Assembly (NCBI GenBank): GCA_037892765.1
Contig: JBBKBW010000005.1
From: Clostridium_AQ sp900552125
GTDB lineage: Bacteria > Bacillota_I > Bacilli_A > Erysipelotrichales > Erysipelotrichaceae
DNA length: 64,000 nucleotides
Direction: 5' to 3' (one strand)
Shown: one piece after another, positions 1 to 9,272 of the stretch
Position numbering within the stretch: the stretch's first letter is position 1
Layout of the letters: every line of letters begins with the position of its first letter
Translations under genes and position numbers: made by a program
The notes under the pieces: model-generated
The model's database searches: none
The model's input: the letters and a program-made list of their open reading frames with translations, nothing else
What the model was told of the DNA's origin: nothing

Positions 1-20
1 AAGGTCGTTAGATGACCTTT
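1..20 (-). terminator. Probable terminator stem after the TroA-like gene
   Basis: The first 20 bases form an inverted repeat (AAGGTC / GACCTT) that overlaps the stop codon of the minus-strand lipoprotein gene. The T-tract expected on the minus strand would lie outside the window, so this is only a probable terminator. Confidence 0.35.
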
Positions 21-975
21 AAGAAGCTATTGATTCCAGTGCTTTCAAATTATCATACATAATTGTCAGATAATCTTTGCTGGCATTCTGATCATCACTG
101 GTAATACTTGATAAATTATGCAGCTCCACTGGGATTAAGGCTAACTCATCGATTAGTTCTTCCTGCAGTTTCTGCATATCTTCAGGCAGATTCTGTTCCA
201 CTGCGATATAACGTACATGATCATTCTTAATTCTTTCTTTTATCGCTTTCAGCTGAGCATCTGTAGGAAGTGCTCCGTATTTCGATAATACAACTGGATA
301 CACCTGAATACCATAAGATTTTTGCCAGTTACCAAAAGATGGTGTCATAGACACAAAGCTGATATTCATATCCTTATCTGCGATTACCTGAAAATCCGCA
401 TCTAATCGAGCTAAATCAAGCTCTAAAGCATCATAGTTCTCATCAAAGATATCTTTATACTGCGGATAAAGTTCTACTAGATAATCATGAATATCACTTG
501 CCATACTCAGCATTGCAACAGGATCCATCCACAGCATCGGATCTTCTTCATATAAATCGACATTATTAAATTCTTCACCTTCATAGTAAGGACTCTCTGT
601 TCCAGCCTCAACACCATTGATCATTGCTGATGAATAACGTTCAAACTTATATATAGCACTCTTCACAGCTAAATCAACTGTATTTACATCCGTATCATAA
701 ATATCTTCTTCATATAAATCCATGTATGGCTCTAATCCTCCAATATAAAACAATACATCGCTATTATTTAATATTTCTTTAAAATTGGATTTAATCTGAG
801 CACGCTGAATCATTGTATTTTCAGTTATATTGCTTACTGTTACATCATCGCCGCCAATTCTCTCAACTAGATATTGTACTGCATACACAGTTGTCGCAAC
901 ACTAGGTTTTTTTTCTTCACAACCACTGACAAGAAATAATGTCAGCATAGAAACAAGGAAAACTTTTATCTTCAT
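19..975 (-). CDS. TroA/ZnuA-like metal ABC transporter substrate-binding lipoprotein, ligand-poor
   Basis: A 318-residue lipoprotein with signal peptide and lipobox LVSGC (Cys19). The start at 975 is chosen because an AAGGAGG site lies just upstream and the signal peptide begins there; the open frame runs further upstream. The body follows the cluster A-I (TroA/ZnuA/PsaA) plan: a VATTVYAVQYLVERIGG strand-helix start, an LEPYMD segment, a long linking helix, a second lobe with FVSMTPSFGNW, and a C-terminal YLTIMYDNLKAL helix. The conserved metal-binding His residues are missing. The HVWLSP motif reads MLWMDP (147-152), and no His is present at 209-212 where SHxAFGY is expected. No ABC permease or ATPase gene adjoins it. 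Family membership is fairly clear; zinc or manganese binding is doubtful. It lies 40 bp downstream of the SpoIVFB-like gene. Confidence 0.75.
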   Translation of the reverse strand: MKIKVFLVSMLTLFLVSGCEEKKPSVATTVYAVQYLVERIGGDDVTVSNITENTMIQRAQIKSNFKEILNNSDVLFYIGGLEPYMDLYEEDIYDTDVNTVDLAVKSAIYKFERYSSAMINGVEAGTESPYYEGEEFNNVDLYEEDPMLWMDPVAMLSMASDIHDYLVELYPQYKDIFDENYDALELDLARLDADFQVIADKDMNISFVSMTPSFGNWQKSYGIQVYPVVLSKYGALPTDAQLKAIKERIKNDHVRYIAVEQNLPEDMQKLQEELIDELALIPVELHNLSSITSDDQNASKDYLTIMYDNLKALESIAS

Positions 976-1015
976 AGAGCTGCCTCCTTGTGTTAAATTA
1001 TACCATACTTCTTTA

Positions 1016-1795
1016 TTAAAGCCTACTGTTTTTCTTTTCCGCATGATAAAAATAAAGACGTTTTCTCAGCCAGGTTTCCTCTTCCATAAAGCCATTATGA
1101 TCCTTCATGATATTTTTTCGAGCACGATATAAATCATCCTTTGTATTCAAAATGTAAGGAAAAGCAGCCGGATGCTGTAATCGATAATGAAAAAAATGAC
1201 GCTGTAATGTTACTAACATACGCCATGAATATAATAACTGCACACCTAAAAAACACAAAACAACGATTGCGCTTGCCCCTTGTAATAATTGAAAATAAAT
1301 AATGAATATCATATTCACAAAAGAAAATAAGTATGTCATTTTCTCTGCTTGTTTAAAACGCAGAAAACAGTGAAAAAATGTCTGTAAAAGCCTTCCTCCA
1401 TCTAAAGGATAGATCGGAAGCAGATTAAACAATAAAATAGATGCATTCATATGATTCAGATATTCCATAAACACATTAGAAATAAGTCCAAAATGAAAGG
1501 CAATCATAAAAATAAATGGAAAACTAACATGCATCAAAGGACCAGCAGATATAATCATAATTTCATGAAAAACAGAACCATGTCCCATATGTGCAATCTG
1601 TGCCGAAAGTCCAAATGGATAAATAATGACTCTTTCTATTTCATAATGAAACATAATTGCACAGATGATATGAGCCATTTCATGTATGCTTAATATAAAG
1701 AAAATCCAGCCAATAATTTTCCCTACTCCTAGATATGGCAATAAAATCAGATATGGTATCCATAGCCAGGAAACATGAATTTTACGAAAACGCAT
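1016..1795 (-). CDS. spoIVFB: SpoIVFB-like site-2 (M50) intramembrane metalloprotease
   Basis: Membrane-embedded zinc protease of about 259 residues. In endospore formers SpoIVFB cleaves pro-sigma-K in the outer forespore membrane. The zinc motif HEMAH is at residues 38-42 (His38, Glu39, His42) within the first membrane segments. The second motif, LPIYPLDGGRLL, supplies the third zinc ligand (NPDG-type Asp). Several hydrophobic helices surround both motifs, and a basic C-terminal tail follows. The start is ATG at 1795, inside the 3' end of the upstream spoIVFA gene; a TTG two codons earlier is possible. No clear ribosome site is seen, which suggests translational coupling. Pairing with SpoIVFA and position after minCD match the Bacillus arrangement, so the assignment is good. 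Whether the substrate here is pro-sigma-K cannot be seen. Confidence 0.85.
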   Translation of the reverse strand: MRFRKIHVSWLWIPYLILLPYLGVGKIIGWIFFILSIHEMAHIICAIMFHYEIERVIIYPFGLSAQIAHMGHGSVFHEIMIISAGPLMHVSFPFIFMIAFHFGLISNVFMEYLNHMNASILLFNLLPIYPLDGGRLLQTFFHCFLRFKQAEKMTYLFSFVNMIFIIYFQLLQGASAIVVLCFLGVQLLYSWRMLVTLQRHFFHYRLQHPAAFPYILNTKDDLYRARKNIMKDHNGFMEEETWLRKRLYFYHAEKKNSRL

Positions 1796-2348
1796 TATCA
1801 ATAGAAACGACTTTACTATCCTTTAAAGCAGAAATAGTAACATATCCTTCATAGCTTCCAAATACCGCATCTTTTATTACTCGTTCCTCTTCTTTTACAG
1901 CTACCTCCTGTAAATGACCATAAGAGACGACCACACCATTATCTTGTTTGATATGCATAGAATATGTTTTATCTGTTTCCTGCTGTACATGCAAGACAAT
2001 CCCGTCAAAACCATTTCTTGCCTGATTTGTTCCATTCGTATATTGATTATCTTGAATAAGAGTGTATGTCGAAGCAGTGCTTACTGGCATAGTATCATAA
2101 GAAAACCAGTTTTCAAAAGGAAGCCAGCTGCCAATATTTTCTATTGGCAAGTACTTTAAAACGCTATTGATTTCCACCAGCTGCAGTTTCTGATTTAGCA
2201 AAAGAACCAAAGCTACTAAGCATACCCCCATCATTAGCATTACCGTATGATAAAATAAACGAAACAGCAGGAAAGGACGGTGGCTCTTTTCTTCCCCATC
2301 AAATCTTCTATTTTTTATTCTATCTCTTGCTTTTTTTATATCATCCAT
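1782..2348 (-). CDS. spoIVFA: SpoIVFA-like membrane protein with degenerate M23 domain
   Basis: A 188-residue protein with a basic N-terminal cytoplasmic tail, one membrane helix (about 32-52) and an outer domain. The C-terminal 80 residues resemble a lysostaphin/M23 fold (NGFDGIVLHV, YSMHIKQDNGVVVSYGHL) but lack a full zinc triad. SpoIVFA proteins hold and inhibit the SpoIVFB protease until it is released by signalling proteases; the degenerate M23 domain is typical. The ATG at 2348 has a strong AGGAGGG site. It overlaps the start of the protease gene by 14 bp, supporting a two-gene unit. It is short compared with Bacillus SpoIVFA (about 260 residues), mainly in the N-terminal part. Confidence 0.75.
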   Translation of the reverse strand: MDDIKKARDRIKNRRFDGEEKSHRPFLLFRLFYHTVMLMMGVCLVALVLLLNQKLQLVEINSVLKYLPIENIGSWLPFENWFSYDTMPVSTASTYTLIQDNQYTNGTNQARNGFDGIVLHVQQETDKTYSMHIKQDNGVVVSYGHLQEVAVKEEERVIKDAVFGSYEGYVTISALKDSKVVSIDNAFS

Positions 2349-2401
2349 GTCGTCCCTCCTGTATCCACTATATGTATATGAAAATTATCGATTTCTAGAA
2401 C

Positions 2402-2425
2402 CAAAAAAAACCTGCATGTGCAGGT
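2402..2425 (-). terminator. Intrinsic terminator of the AI-2E transporter gene
   Basis: On the minus strand an AACCTGC / GCAGGTT hairpin with loop ACAT is followed by eight T residues, immediately after the stop codon of the AI-2E family gene. Confidence 0.85.
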
Positions 2426-3546
2426 TAAGTTTCTGAATCATCAGATATTTTCATAGCTTGTTCGTACAATTTATGATCATGTCGTTTCTCATAAACATCT
2501 AGCGCTGTTTTCCATGCAATTGCTACAGGCATGCTTGCCATGATACCAATTGGTCCCATAATCACACCACCCGCAAATACTGCCAGTAAGGTAATCAATG
2601 GTCCAACCGAACTTCTTTTCTCATGAACAAGCGGAGATATTACATAGGCATCCACATTAGATAAAATCAGAATCCCCATAATTAGCGCAATGATGTTACT
2701 TGGCGGTAAGGTCAAGGCTGTTATAATTCCAATACTATTCGCAATAGCACCGCCTATATAAGGGATAATCGATAATATGGATGTCAATAATCCAATGATC
2801 AGCCAATCAGGATGACCAATCATAAAGTAAAACGTACTATATTCCACGAATTTAATCAGCATAATAATGATCATTGATCTAATATATACCGATACATTTT
2901 GATCTATTTCAGATAAATATGGTTCACAATCATTAAAAAACAACTGACAGATTTTACGAATCCCTTGTTTAATTCTTTCAAAATCAAATAGCATATAAAT
3001 CGCAATGATTACTGAAAACAATGCATTTGTCACTACTCCAATAACAGAATTCATCAAACCAGGCAGACTTGATACAATCTGTGGAAACCAATCATCATAA
3101 GACTCCAGCAGAGCCACAATATTATTAGTAATCGAATTCACTAAAGAAAAATCATTCATATTTCCTAATGTCTTGATTTTATTGGAAATCCACACAACTC
3201 CATCAATCATACTGACCATAAACTCATTTAGTTTTTCATACAGCATCGGCATAACCAGTACAAGGATTGCGATCATCACAACGAGTACACATACCCATAT
3301 CGCAAGAATCGAAAAATTCTTTGGGATTCCTTTTTTCTCTAAAAATTCCACTAATGGATGCATGATATAAGCCAGTACAAAGCCAATAAGAAATGGCTGA
3401 AATATAGATTGCGCCATACTCGCCCAGCTTCCCCATACACTTTCCGTATGAATCAACAAAAACAATATTAAAAGTACACAAATAATCTTCGTCAGCATTT
3501 GTATAGAGAATTTCTGATCGATTTTTTTTAAAATTTGTTTAATCAT
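2425..3546 (-). CDS. AI-2E family transporter (PF01594-type membrane protein)
   Basis: A 373-residue polytopic membrane protein of the AI-2E/YdiK/PerM family. It has two N-terminal helices, a long amphipathic segment (about 95-160), and a C-terminal cluster of helices with the family's PYIGG-type motif (SIIPYIGGAIANSIGIITAL) and the PLVHEKRSSVGPLITLLAVFAGG block. Family members have been linked to autoinducer-2 export, sodium/proton exchange or permease roles, so the substrate is not predictable. The length is normal. It sits between the sporulation pair and the decayed ABC module, has its own terminator, and probably its own promoter in the 150 bp upstream. Confidence 0.85.
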   Translation of the reverse strand: MIKQILKKIDQKFSIQMLTKIICVLLILFLLIHTESVWGSWASMAQSIFQPFLIGFVLAYIMHPLVEFLEKKGIPKNFSILAIWVCVLVVMIAILVLVMPMLYEKLNEFMVSMIDGVVWISNKIKTLGNMNDFSLVNSITNNIVALLESYDDWFPQIVSSLPGLMNSVIGVVTNALFSVIIAIYMLFDFERIKQGIRKICQLFFNDCEPYLSEIDQNVSVYIRSMIIIMLIKFVEYSTFYFMIGHPDWLIIGLLTSILSIIPYIGGAIANSIGIITALTLPPSNIIALIMGILILSNVDAYVISPLVHEKRSSVGPLITLLAVFAGGVIMGPIGIMASMPVAIAWKTALDVYEKRHDHKLYEQAMKISDDSET

Positions 3547-3696
3547 AGCGCCACCAAACTTTCACTTATCTTTATTCTACCATGACAAAAAAGAAATTAC
3601 CAGTTTTGTACCAGACCATACATAAAACCATGCCTATCGGATATTCTTGCGCTATCTGAAATAAAGGCTTATAATTACTAATTATAAGGTGATCCT

Positions 3697-3762
3697 ATGT
3701 ATCGAATCATGATAATTGAAGACGATAAAACAATTGCATCTGCATTGCAAAATTATTCATGA
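3697..3762 (+). pseudogene. Remnant of an OmpR-type response regulator gene (first 21 codons)
   Basis: ATG at 3697 opens MYRIMIIEDDKTIASALQNYS followed by TGA. This is the classic start of a receiver domain, with the acidic pair EDD that binds magnesium. After about 20 codons homology stops at a junction with ABC transporter ATPase sequence. The receiver phosphorylation site, the DNA-binding domain and any sensor kinase gene are missing. This looks like the product of an internal deletion in a BceR-BceS-BceA-BceB locus. The junction has A/T-rich repeats (AAATTATT) that could have supplied microhomology. Confidence 0.7.
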
Positions 3763-4429
3763 TGGAGAATATATTGCGGTAATGGGGGAATCAGGATCAG
3801 GAAAGACAACTCTTTTAAATATACTTGCATCATTAGATAAACCAACAAGCGGCAATATCATACTTAATGGTAAAGATATTGTGTCAATTGATGAGAAATC
3901 AATATCTGCATTTCGAAGAGAACATTTAGGTTTCGTATTTCAGGAATTCAATTTATTAGATACCTTTTCTTTAAAAGATAATATCTTTCTTCCGCTTGTC
4001 TTATCAGGATTTAACTTCAAAGAAATGGAAAAACGATTACTTCCACTTGCGAAAGATTTAGGTATAAGCGATATTTTAGAAAAATATCCATACGAAGTAT
4101 CTGGAGGACAAAAACAGCGATGCGCAGTGGCAAGAGCATTGATCAATCAGCCTGATTTAATTTTAGCAGACGAACCAACAGGAGCTTTAGATTCTAAATC
4201 ATGTGATGATTTATTAAACATTTTCAACCGAATCAATCAAAAAGGACAAACGATTATTATGGTTACTCATTCAACAAAGGCTGCAAGTCATGCCAGCAGA
4301 GTTCTTTTTATCAAAGATGGAAAAGTCTTTCATCAGATATACAAGGGAAATAAAACAAACGATGAAATGTATCAGAGCATATCAGAAACCTTAACTTTGC
4401 TAGCTACAGGTGGTGTTCATAATGAATAA
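3716..4429 (+). pseudogene. 5'-truncated BceA-type ABC transporter ATPase
   Basis: The frame reads from a weak TTG inside the regulator remnant. True ATPase homology begins around residue 14 (IIHDGEYIAVMGESGSGKTTLLN). Present are Walker A (GESGSGKTT), the Q-loop (FVFQEFNLLD), signature (VSGGQKQR), Walker B (LILADEPTGALD) and H-loop (VTHS). Missing are the first 25 or so residues with the A-loop aromatic and first strands that stack the adenine. Intact BceA/VraD-type ATPases are about 250 residues; this one has 237 codons, including foreign leading residues. Such proteins energise bacitracin and peptide-antibiotic detoxification with a BceB permease, which follows directly. Probably non-functional, unless the hybrid N terminus folds. 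Confidence 0.7.
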
Positions 4430-6410
4430 GTTTTTCTACCCCAGATTAGCATTATCAAATCTTAAAAAGAATTCAAAAACTTACATTCCTTATCTACTTA
4501 CTTGTATCATCACAACCGCTATGTTTTATATTATCTATTCATTATCTACAAATGAAGGATTAGAACATATGGTTGACGGAATGGAAATAAAAACCTTATT
4601 AAGATTAGGAATTATTATCATTAGTTTTTTCTCAACTGTTTTCCTATTTTATACAAATAGTTTCTTAACCAAAAGAAGAAAAAAAGAATTTGGCCTTTAC
4701 AATATCTTAGGAATGGAGAAAAAACACATTGGAAAACTTATTGCCAATGAATGCCTAATAACTCTAATATGCAGTCTAAGTCTTGGCTTATTAGCTGGCA
4801 TCTCACTAGATAAAGTAATGTTTCTTATCATTGGCAATATCTTAAAAACTACCGTTCCCTTTGGCTTTCATATATCTTTAAAAGCCATAAAGGCAACATT
4901 TTTACTGTTTATTTTTATTCATCTGTTAATTTGCTTAAATTCAACCAGACAAATTCATATATCTAATCCGATAGAACTCTTAAATAGTTCATCTGCAGGT
5001 GAAAAAGAACCTAAAGCAAAATGGTTTTTAACCTTAATCGGAATCCTGCTTCTAGGCCTTGGTTATTACATTTCCCTAACAACCACAAATCCTTTAGGAG
5101 CCTTTGGTTTATTCTTTGTAGCTGTGATTTGTGTTATCATTGGAACATATTTATTATTTATTACAGGAAGTATCACTATTCTAAAAATGTTAAAAAAGAA
5201 CAAGCGATTTTACTATAAAGCAAGTCATTTTATAAGCATTTCCGGCATGATTTACAGAATGAGACAAAATGCAGCAGGTCTAGCTAACATTTGTATCTTA
5301 TCTACAATGGTATTAGTCACAGTATCATCCACCATCAGTCTATGGGGTAGTATAGCTGACCTGGTTAATACAAGATATCCTAGAGAAATTGTATTAACAC
5401 TAAATAACAACAATTCACAGATCAGCAAACAGCTGCTTGAAGATACATATCAGTATATTGACACACAGAATTTACATGTAAAGAATTCATTAGAATATAC
5501 ATATCTTGCATTTTAAGCTCTATACGATAATGGTCAATATGTAACTGATAGAAACGCATGGGCTCTAAATAATCTAAATGATGTATACAACTTATTTTTC
5601 ATCACTTTAGACGAATACAACCAAAACTGTAACACTTCTGAACAGCTTACAAAAGATGAAATACTAATATATTCAAATAGAACAGAAGTTAACGCTTCTG
5701 AAATTCATTTATTTGGAAAAGATTATAAAGTTAAAAAGAAATTAAATACTTTTGTGGAAAATGGCTTTATGATGGCAAATGCAGCCGCTACTCATTATAT
5801 AGTTGTAAAAGATATGAATATCTTACATGAATTAGCCAAACAGCAGAATGCAGTATATGGTGATTTAAGCACTAACATAAAACATTATATCGGATTCGAT
5901 ACAGATGGAAATGAAAAACAGAACGTTGCGTTATACAAAATCTTAAATGAAAACTTAAGCAGTGATTATGAAGGACTAGATATTGAATCTCGTTCCGATT
6001 CCTATCATGCATTTATATCTCTTTATGGAGGATTAATGTTTCTAGGGTTATTCTTAAGTGTATTATTTGTAATGGCCGCAATATTAATTATTTACTATAA
6101 ACAAATCAGCGAAGGATATGAAGATCGAGAACGATATGAAATCATGCAGAAAGTAGGTATGGATCATAAGGCAGTAAAAAAAGCTATCAATTCACAAGTA
6201 CTTATGGTATTTTTCTTACCACTTCTGACAGCCGCAATCCATACACTCTTTGCATTTCCAATCATTTCAAGATTATTGAAAACCATGATGTTTAGTAACA
6301 CAAAACTATTAGTGCTTTGTACCACAGGCTGTATTATCACCTTTGCGCTAATATATATATTAGTATATTTATTAACATCTAAATTGTATTATTCTATCGT
6401 AAAACGCTAA
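4422..6410 (+). pseudogene. BceB-type ABC permease interrupted by one in-frame stop codon
   Basis: From ATG 4422 to 6410 a single frame of 662 codons has the BceB plan: a first helix, an ABC3/FtsX cluster of three helices (about 50-185), further helices (about 205-300), a large extracytoplasmic region, and a final FtsX-type cluster (about 530-660). The frame is broken only by TAA at 5514-5516, after TYLAF. The downstream frame continues with coherent permease sequence (ALYDNGQYVTDRNAW...), with no shift. BceB permeases are normally about 650 residues, so this is a full-length gene with one nonsense mutation inside the extracytoplasmic region. It overlaps the ATPase end by 8 bp. The upstream deletion makes decay of the whole module likely. 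A sequencing error at 5514 is the alternative for this lesion alone. Confidence 0.8.
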
Positions 6411-6426
6411 AATTATAACTATAGAT

Positions 6427-6480
6427 AAAAAAGGAAAACTTGAATTATTGATTTTCAATAAAACCGGTCTTCCTTTTTTT
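6427..6480. terminator. Bidirectional terminator between permease remnant and minD
   Basis: AAAAAAGGAA at 6427-6436 pairs with TTCCTTTTTT at 6470-6479 around an AT-rich loop, giving a T-tract on both strands. It separates the plus-strand permease remnant from the convergent minD gene, and overlaps the minD stop. Confidence 0.65.
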
Positions 6481-7255
6481 ATCCAAATAATTTCTGCAGG
6501 AAACCTTTTTCCTTAAATTTAGGAAGCTGACAGTGTTGTCCAAGCATTCGTTTAACAATACAATCAAAACACATATAAGTTAAGCTATCTCTAGAAAGAA
6601 CTAACGGTTTTCCATAATTATTACTTTTTACCATTTGTTCATCATCAAATACATAACCTAAAAAATCAATTGCCAGCCATTGCCTAGCTTCCTCTAAGGA
6701 TACGCTGATTCCTTTTTCAATAAATGATACATTCATACGGTTCACCACAAATGAGATATGTTCCATTCTTTCCTTTAATAGAATCCCAATGATACGATCA
6801 GCATCCTGTAAAGAAGTCACATCTAATGTCGTAACGATAATCGCTTTATCTGCACAAGATATCGCATGCTGAAATCCGCTTTCTATACCAGCCGGAGTAT
6901 CTAATAAAATAAAATCAAATTCTTTTTTCAATTGATCCACAACGATCTTTAAATCATCACCATGGAAATATTGAATATGTATCGATTTACATGCTGGAAG
7001 TAAAAACAAATTTTCCTGACGTTTATCTCTTACCATTGCATTCGCTAAGGTACAGCGTCCCTCCATAACATCTTTTAAATCATAGATCACTCTATTTTCT
7101 AAGCCAAGCATCATATCAAGATTTTTTAAACCTAGATCCACATCAATCAGACATACTTTATATCCTCTTTGTGCTAGAACCATTCCTACATTTATACAAA
7201 CACTGCTTTTTCCTACACCACCTTTTCCAGATGTGATCGCAATTGCTTCTCCCAT
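6479..7255 (-). CDS. minD: Septum site-determining ATPase MinD
   Basis: A 258-residue ParA/MinD-family ATPase that places the division septum with MinC. The deviant Walker A motif GKGGVGKSS is at residues 10-18, switch I/II residues DVDLGLKNLD follow, and LLDTPAG gives the Walker B region. The last dozen residues (FKEKGFLQKLFG) form the short amphipathic helix that MinD uses for membrane binding. The ATG at 7255 has a GGAGG site. It overlaps minC by 43 bp, so translation is coupled. In spore formers MinCD also supports polar septation. No minE or divIVA is in the window. Confidence 0.93.
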   Translation of the reverse strand: MGEAIAITSGKGGVGKSSVCINVGMVLAQRGYKVCLIDVDLGLKNLDMMLGLENRVIYDLKDVMEGRCTLANAMVRDKRQENLFLLPACKSIHIQYFHGDDLKIVVDQLKKEFDFILLDTPAGIESGFQHAISCADKAIIVTTLDVTSLQDADRIIGILLKERMEHISFVVNRMNVSFIEKGISVSLEEARQWLAIDFLGYVFDDEQMVKSNNYGKPLVLSRDSLTYMCFDCIVKRMLGQHCQLPKFKEKGFLQKLFG

Positions 7256-7806
7256 ACTCTTTCCTCCTTGTACTTTAAAACATGCAAACTACTATGATTA
7301 TCATAAACTTTACATGGCGCAGAAATTGTCATATTTTGAAAGCTAGTATCACAAATCCTTACATTTCCTTGAATCTGTGAAGCATATAAAACACAATCCT
7401 CATGGAGCAAATCAACACTACCATTCATACTGCCTAAAACATATATTGATTCACTGCTGATAATCAAAGTACCTGCTGGTATATTCCCTAAAATCAGCTT
7501 TGGTTCTTTAAATTCATAAGTTTCATGAGCTACCAGTTCTTTTTCATGAAAAAAAGGTCTTTTATCTTTCTCAAAGATATCAAATCCTGTAATAATAACC
7601 TGATATTGTTCACATATGTGAAATACTTCTTCCAAATCATTAGCTGTTAGTCTGGGTAAATGAAAAAAAGCCTCAAAATACTGTCCGTTTTCACGATGAC
7701 AGAATTTGAGCCTTTCTGGTAATTGCTGCAAAAATGCCGATGCATCATCAAATTGAGCATATACATGATAAGTATTCTTTATTGTTTTGATTTTAATTTG
7801 AACCAT
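7213..7806 (-). CDS. minC: Septum site-determining inhibitor MinC
   Basis: A 197-residue partner of MinD that blocks FtsZ ring assembly away from midcell. Residues 1-95 look like a weak MinC N-terminal domain. Residues 105-175 carry the right-handed beta-helix of the C-terminal dimerisation domain, seen as short repeated strands (GNIPAGTLIISSESIYVLGSMNGSVDLL..., IQGNVRICD). A charged C-terminal helix extends beyond the usual end. It is somewhat short for MinC (about 220-230). It overlaps mreD by 28 bp and minD by 43 bp, placing it firmly in the mreC-mreD-minC-minD operon. Confidence 0.85.
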   Translation of the reverse strand: MVQIKIKTIKNTYHVYAQFDDASAFLQQLPERLKFCHRENGQYFEAFFHLPRLTANDLEEVFHICEQYQVIITGFDIFEKDKRPFFHEKELVAHETYEFKEPKLILGNIPAGTLIISSESIYVLGSMNGSVDLLHEDCVLYASQIQGNVRICDTSFQNMTISAPCKVYDNHSSLHVLKYKEERVWEKQLRSHLEKVV

Positions 7807-8333
7807 TCTACTTTCTCTCCTTTTCGTATACGAAGAGCCTTCACTTCCAGATAGTCATCTTTAATACGAATCAGATAGAAAATAACCATCACAAGAATAG
7901 CATTTCCTAAAAGTGTCAATAGTTCATAACGCTCCGCCCAAAGCATTAATGACATACTGGTAATTCTTTGAAAACTCATATAACAGTATATCAGAAGATC
8001 TTTGACGAAAATTGTCACAATCGCAAGAACAATGGATTCAAATAATGTTTCGGTCATATGTTTGCTCCAAAGCTGCAATAGACATGCAATAATCGTATAG
8101 ATAATTGCATATATCAAAAAAGTATTCGCAAAACAAAAATCATAAATCATTCCACATACAAAGGCAAATAAACAAGAATCAATAAAAGAAAACTTACGAA
8201 TTGTCAATACCATAGCACAAAAGCCTAAATTAGAAACAAAAATCAAATCATTGATTAAATAACTATTCGGAAATAAAACAGATAGAACCTCATCCATAAG
8301 AAAACAGAGAATCACAAATACGATATGCGCCAT
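7779..8333 (-). CDS. mreD: Rod shape-determining membrane protein MreD
   Basis: A 184-residue protein with five to six hydrophobic helices and almost no soluble domain, as expected for MreD, which joins MreC and the cell-wall elongation machinery. Sequence is poorly conserved in this family, so the call rests on topology, length and position: it starts 3 bp after mreC ends and overlaps minC. The C terminus is basic. Confidence 0.85.
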   Translation of the reverse strand: MAHIVFVILCFLMDEVLSVLFPNSYLINDLIFVSNLGFCAMVLTIRKFSFIDSCLFAFVCGMIYDFCFANTFLIYAIIYTIIACLLQLWSKHMTETLFESIVLAIVTIFVKDLLIYCYMSFQRITSMSLMLWAERYELLTLLGNAILVMVIFYLIRIKDDYLEVKALRIRKGEKVEWFKLKSKQ

Positions 8334-8336
8334 AAT

Positions 8337-9167
8337 CTATTCTCCTTTTTCCCCTATAACACTAACAATAGAAAAGGATTGGAAATCTTCAATTGGCTTA
8401 ACATAAATCGTCTGTCCGATCTGATTATTCAATGCTTGAACACTCTCTACAGTTCCAATCAGCAAGCCGCTAGGATAACCGCCACCTTTGCCGCTGGTAA
8501 CTACCTGCATTCCTTTTTCTACTTCCGTACTATCATCAAATAACGTTACGATATAACAGCCCTGAGAAACATCATAGCTTTGTAAAATACCTAGAGAGCT
8601 TTTTTTCTCATCGATGAGAATTTTGATAGATGCAGAATTCAGTTTATCTTCACTAGTTAATAGCTTAACAACGCTTGTATTAGAAGAAACGCTCTTGACT
8701 TCCCCTATCATTCCCTTCGTACTTTCCACTGCCATTCCAACTTCAATACCATCATTACTGCCTTTATCAATTGTTATTTCATTATTCCATGTTGCCTGAT
8801 CTCTCAAAATAACCTGAGCCCATTCACGAACATATTTATCATCACTTTTATTAATGCCTAAAGCCTCTTCTAACTCTGCAATTCTTTGTTGTCCATCTAT
8901 ATACTTAGCTTTATAAGATGGATTTTGACTAAGTTCATAACGCAGCTGGTCATTTTCCTCATTGACACTCCAAAGATTTGCAACATCTTGAAAAAGATTT
9001 TTAATTGTCTGTGTTGGATAATCAATCAATGCATATTTCAACATCGTTATCCCATCATACCCAATGTTGCTTGTAACTGATCCGCTCATAACCTTTAAAA
9101 CAATTCCTATTCCCACAAAAAACGCAATTACACATAATATAGTTTTCTGAAAACGATTTAATTTCAT
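8337..9167 (-). CDS. mreC: Rod shape-determining protein MreC
   Basis: A 276-residue bitopic protein: a short cytoplasmic N terminus, one membrane helix (about 8-27), a coiled-coil stretch (about 60-100, with ANLWSVNEENDQLRYEL) and the two beta-barrel domains typical of MreC. Conserved pieces include VILRDQATWNNEITIDKGSNDGIEVGMAV and VVTSGKGGGYPSGLLIGTVESV. MreC organises peptidoglycan elongation at the membrane. A good promoter lies 30-60 bp upstream, so the mre-min genes probably form their own transcript. mreB, which normally precedes mreC, is absent here; the upstream neighbour is radC. Confidence 0.93.
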   Translation of the reverse strand: MKLNRFQKTILCVIAFFVGIGIVLKVMSGSVTSNIGYDGITMLKYALIDYPTQTIKNLFQDVANLWSVNEENDQLRYELSQNPSYKAKYIDGQQRIAELEEALGINKSDDKYVREWAQVILRDQATWNNEITIDKGSNDGIEVGMAVESTKGMIGEVKSVSSNTSVVKLLTSEDKLNSASIKILIDEKKSSLGILQSYDVSQGCYIVTLFDDSTEVEKGMQVVTSGKGGGYPSGLLIGTVESVQALNNQIGQTIYVKPIEDFQSFSIVSVIGEKGE

Positions 9168-9198
9168 TCTGATTCACCTGCTTTTAATGTACCCATAT

Positions 9199-9227
9199 AT
9201 TATATAAGGGAAAGAAAAATTGTTCAA
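9199..9227 (-). promoter_or_regulatory. Sigma-A type promoter for mreC-mreD-minC-minD
   Basis: On the minus strand TTGAAC (9222-9227) and TATAAT (9199-9204) are spaced by 17 bp, 30-60 bp upstream of the mreC start. Confidence 0.75.
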
Positions 9228-9272
9228 TGACAAACTAAGTTTTCTAAAAATATTAAGATTTCTGTAAAAGTT

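Noticed and set aside
5514..5516. Stop codon reassignment or readthrough as explanation of the permease break
   Set aside because: All other genes use TAA as an ordinary stop, and the neighbouring ATPase is also damaged, so a nonsense mutation is simpler.
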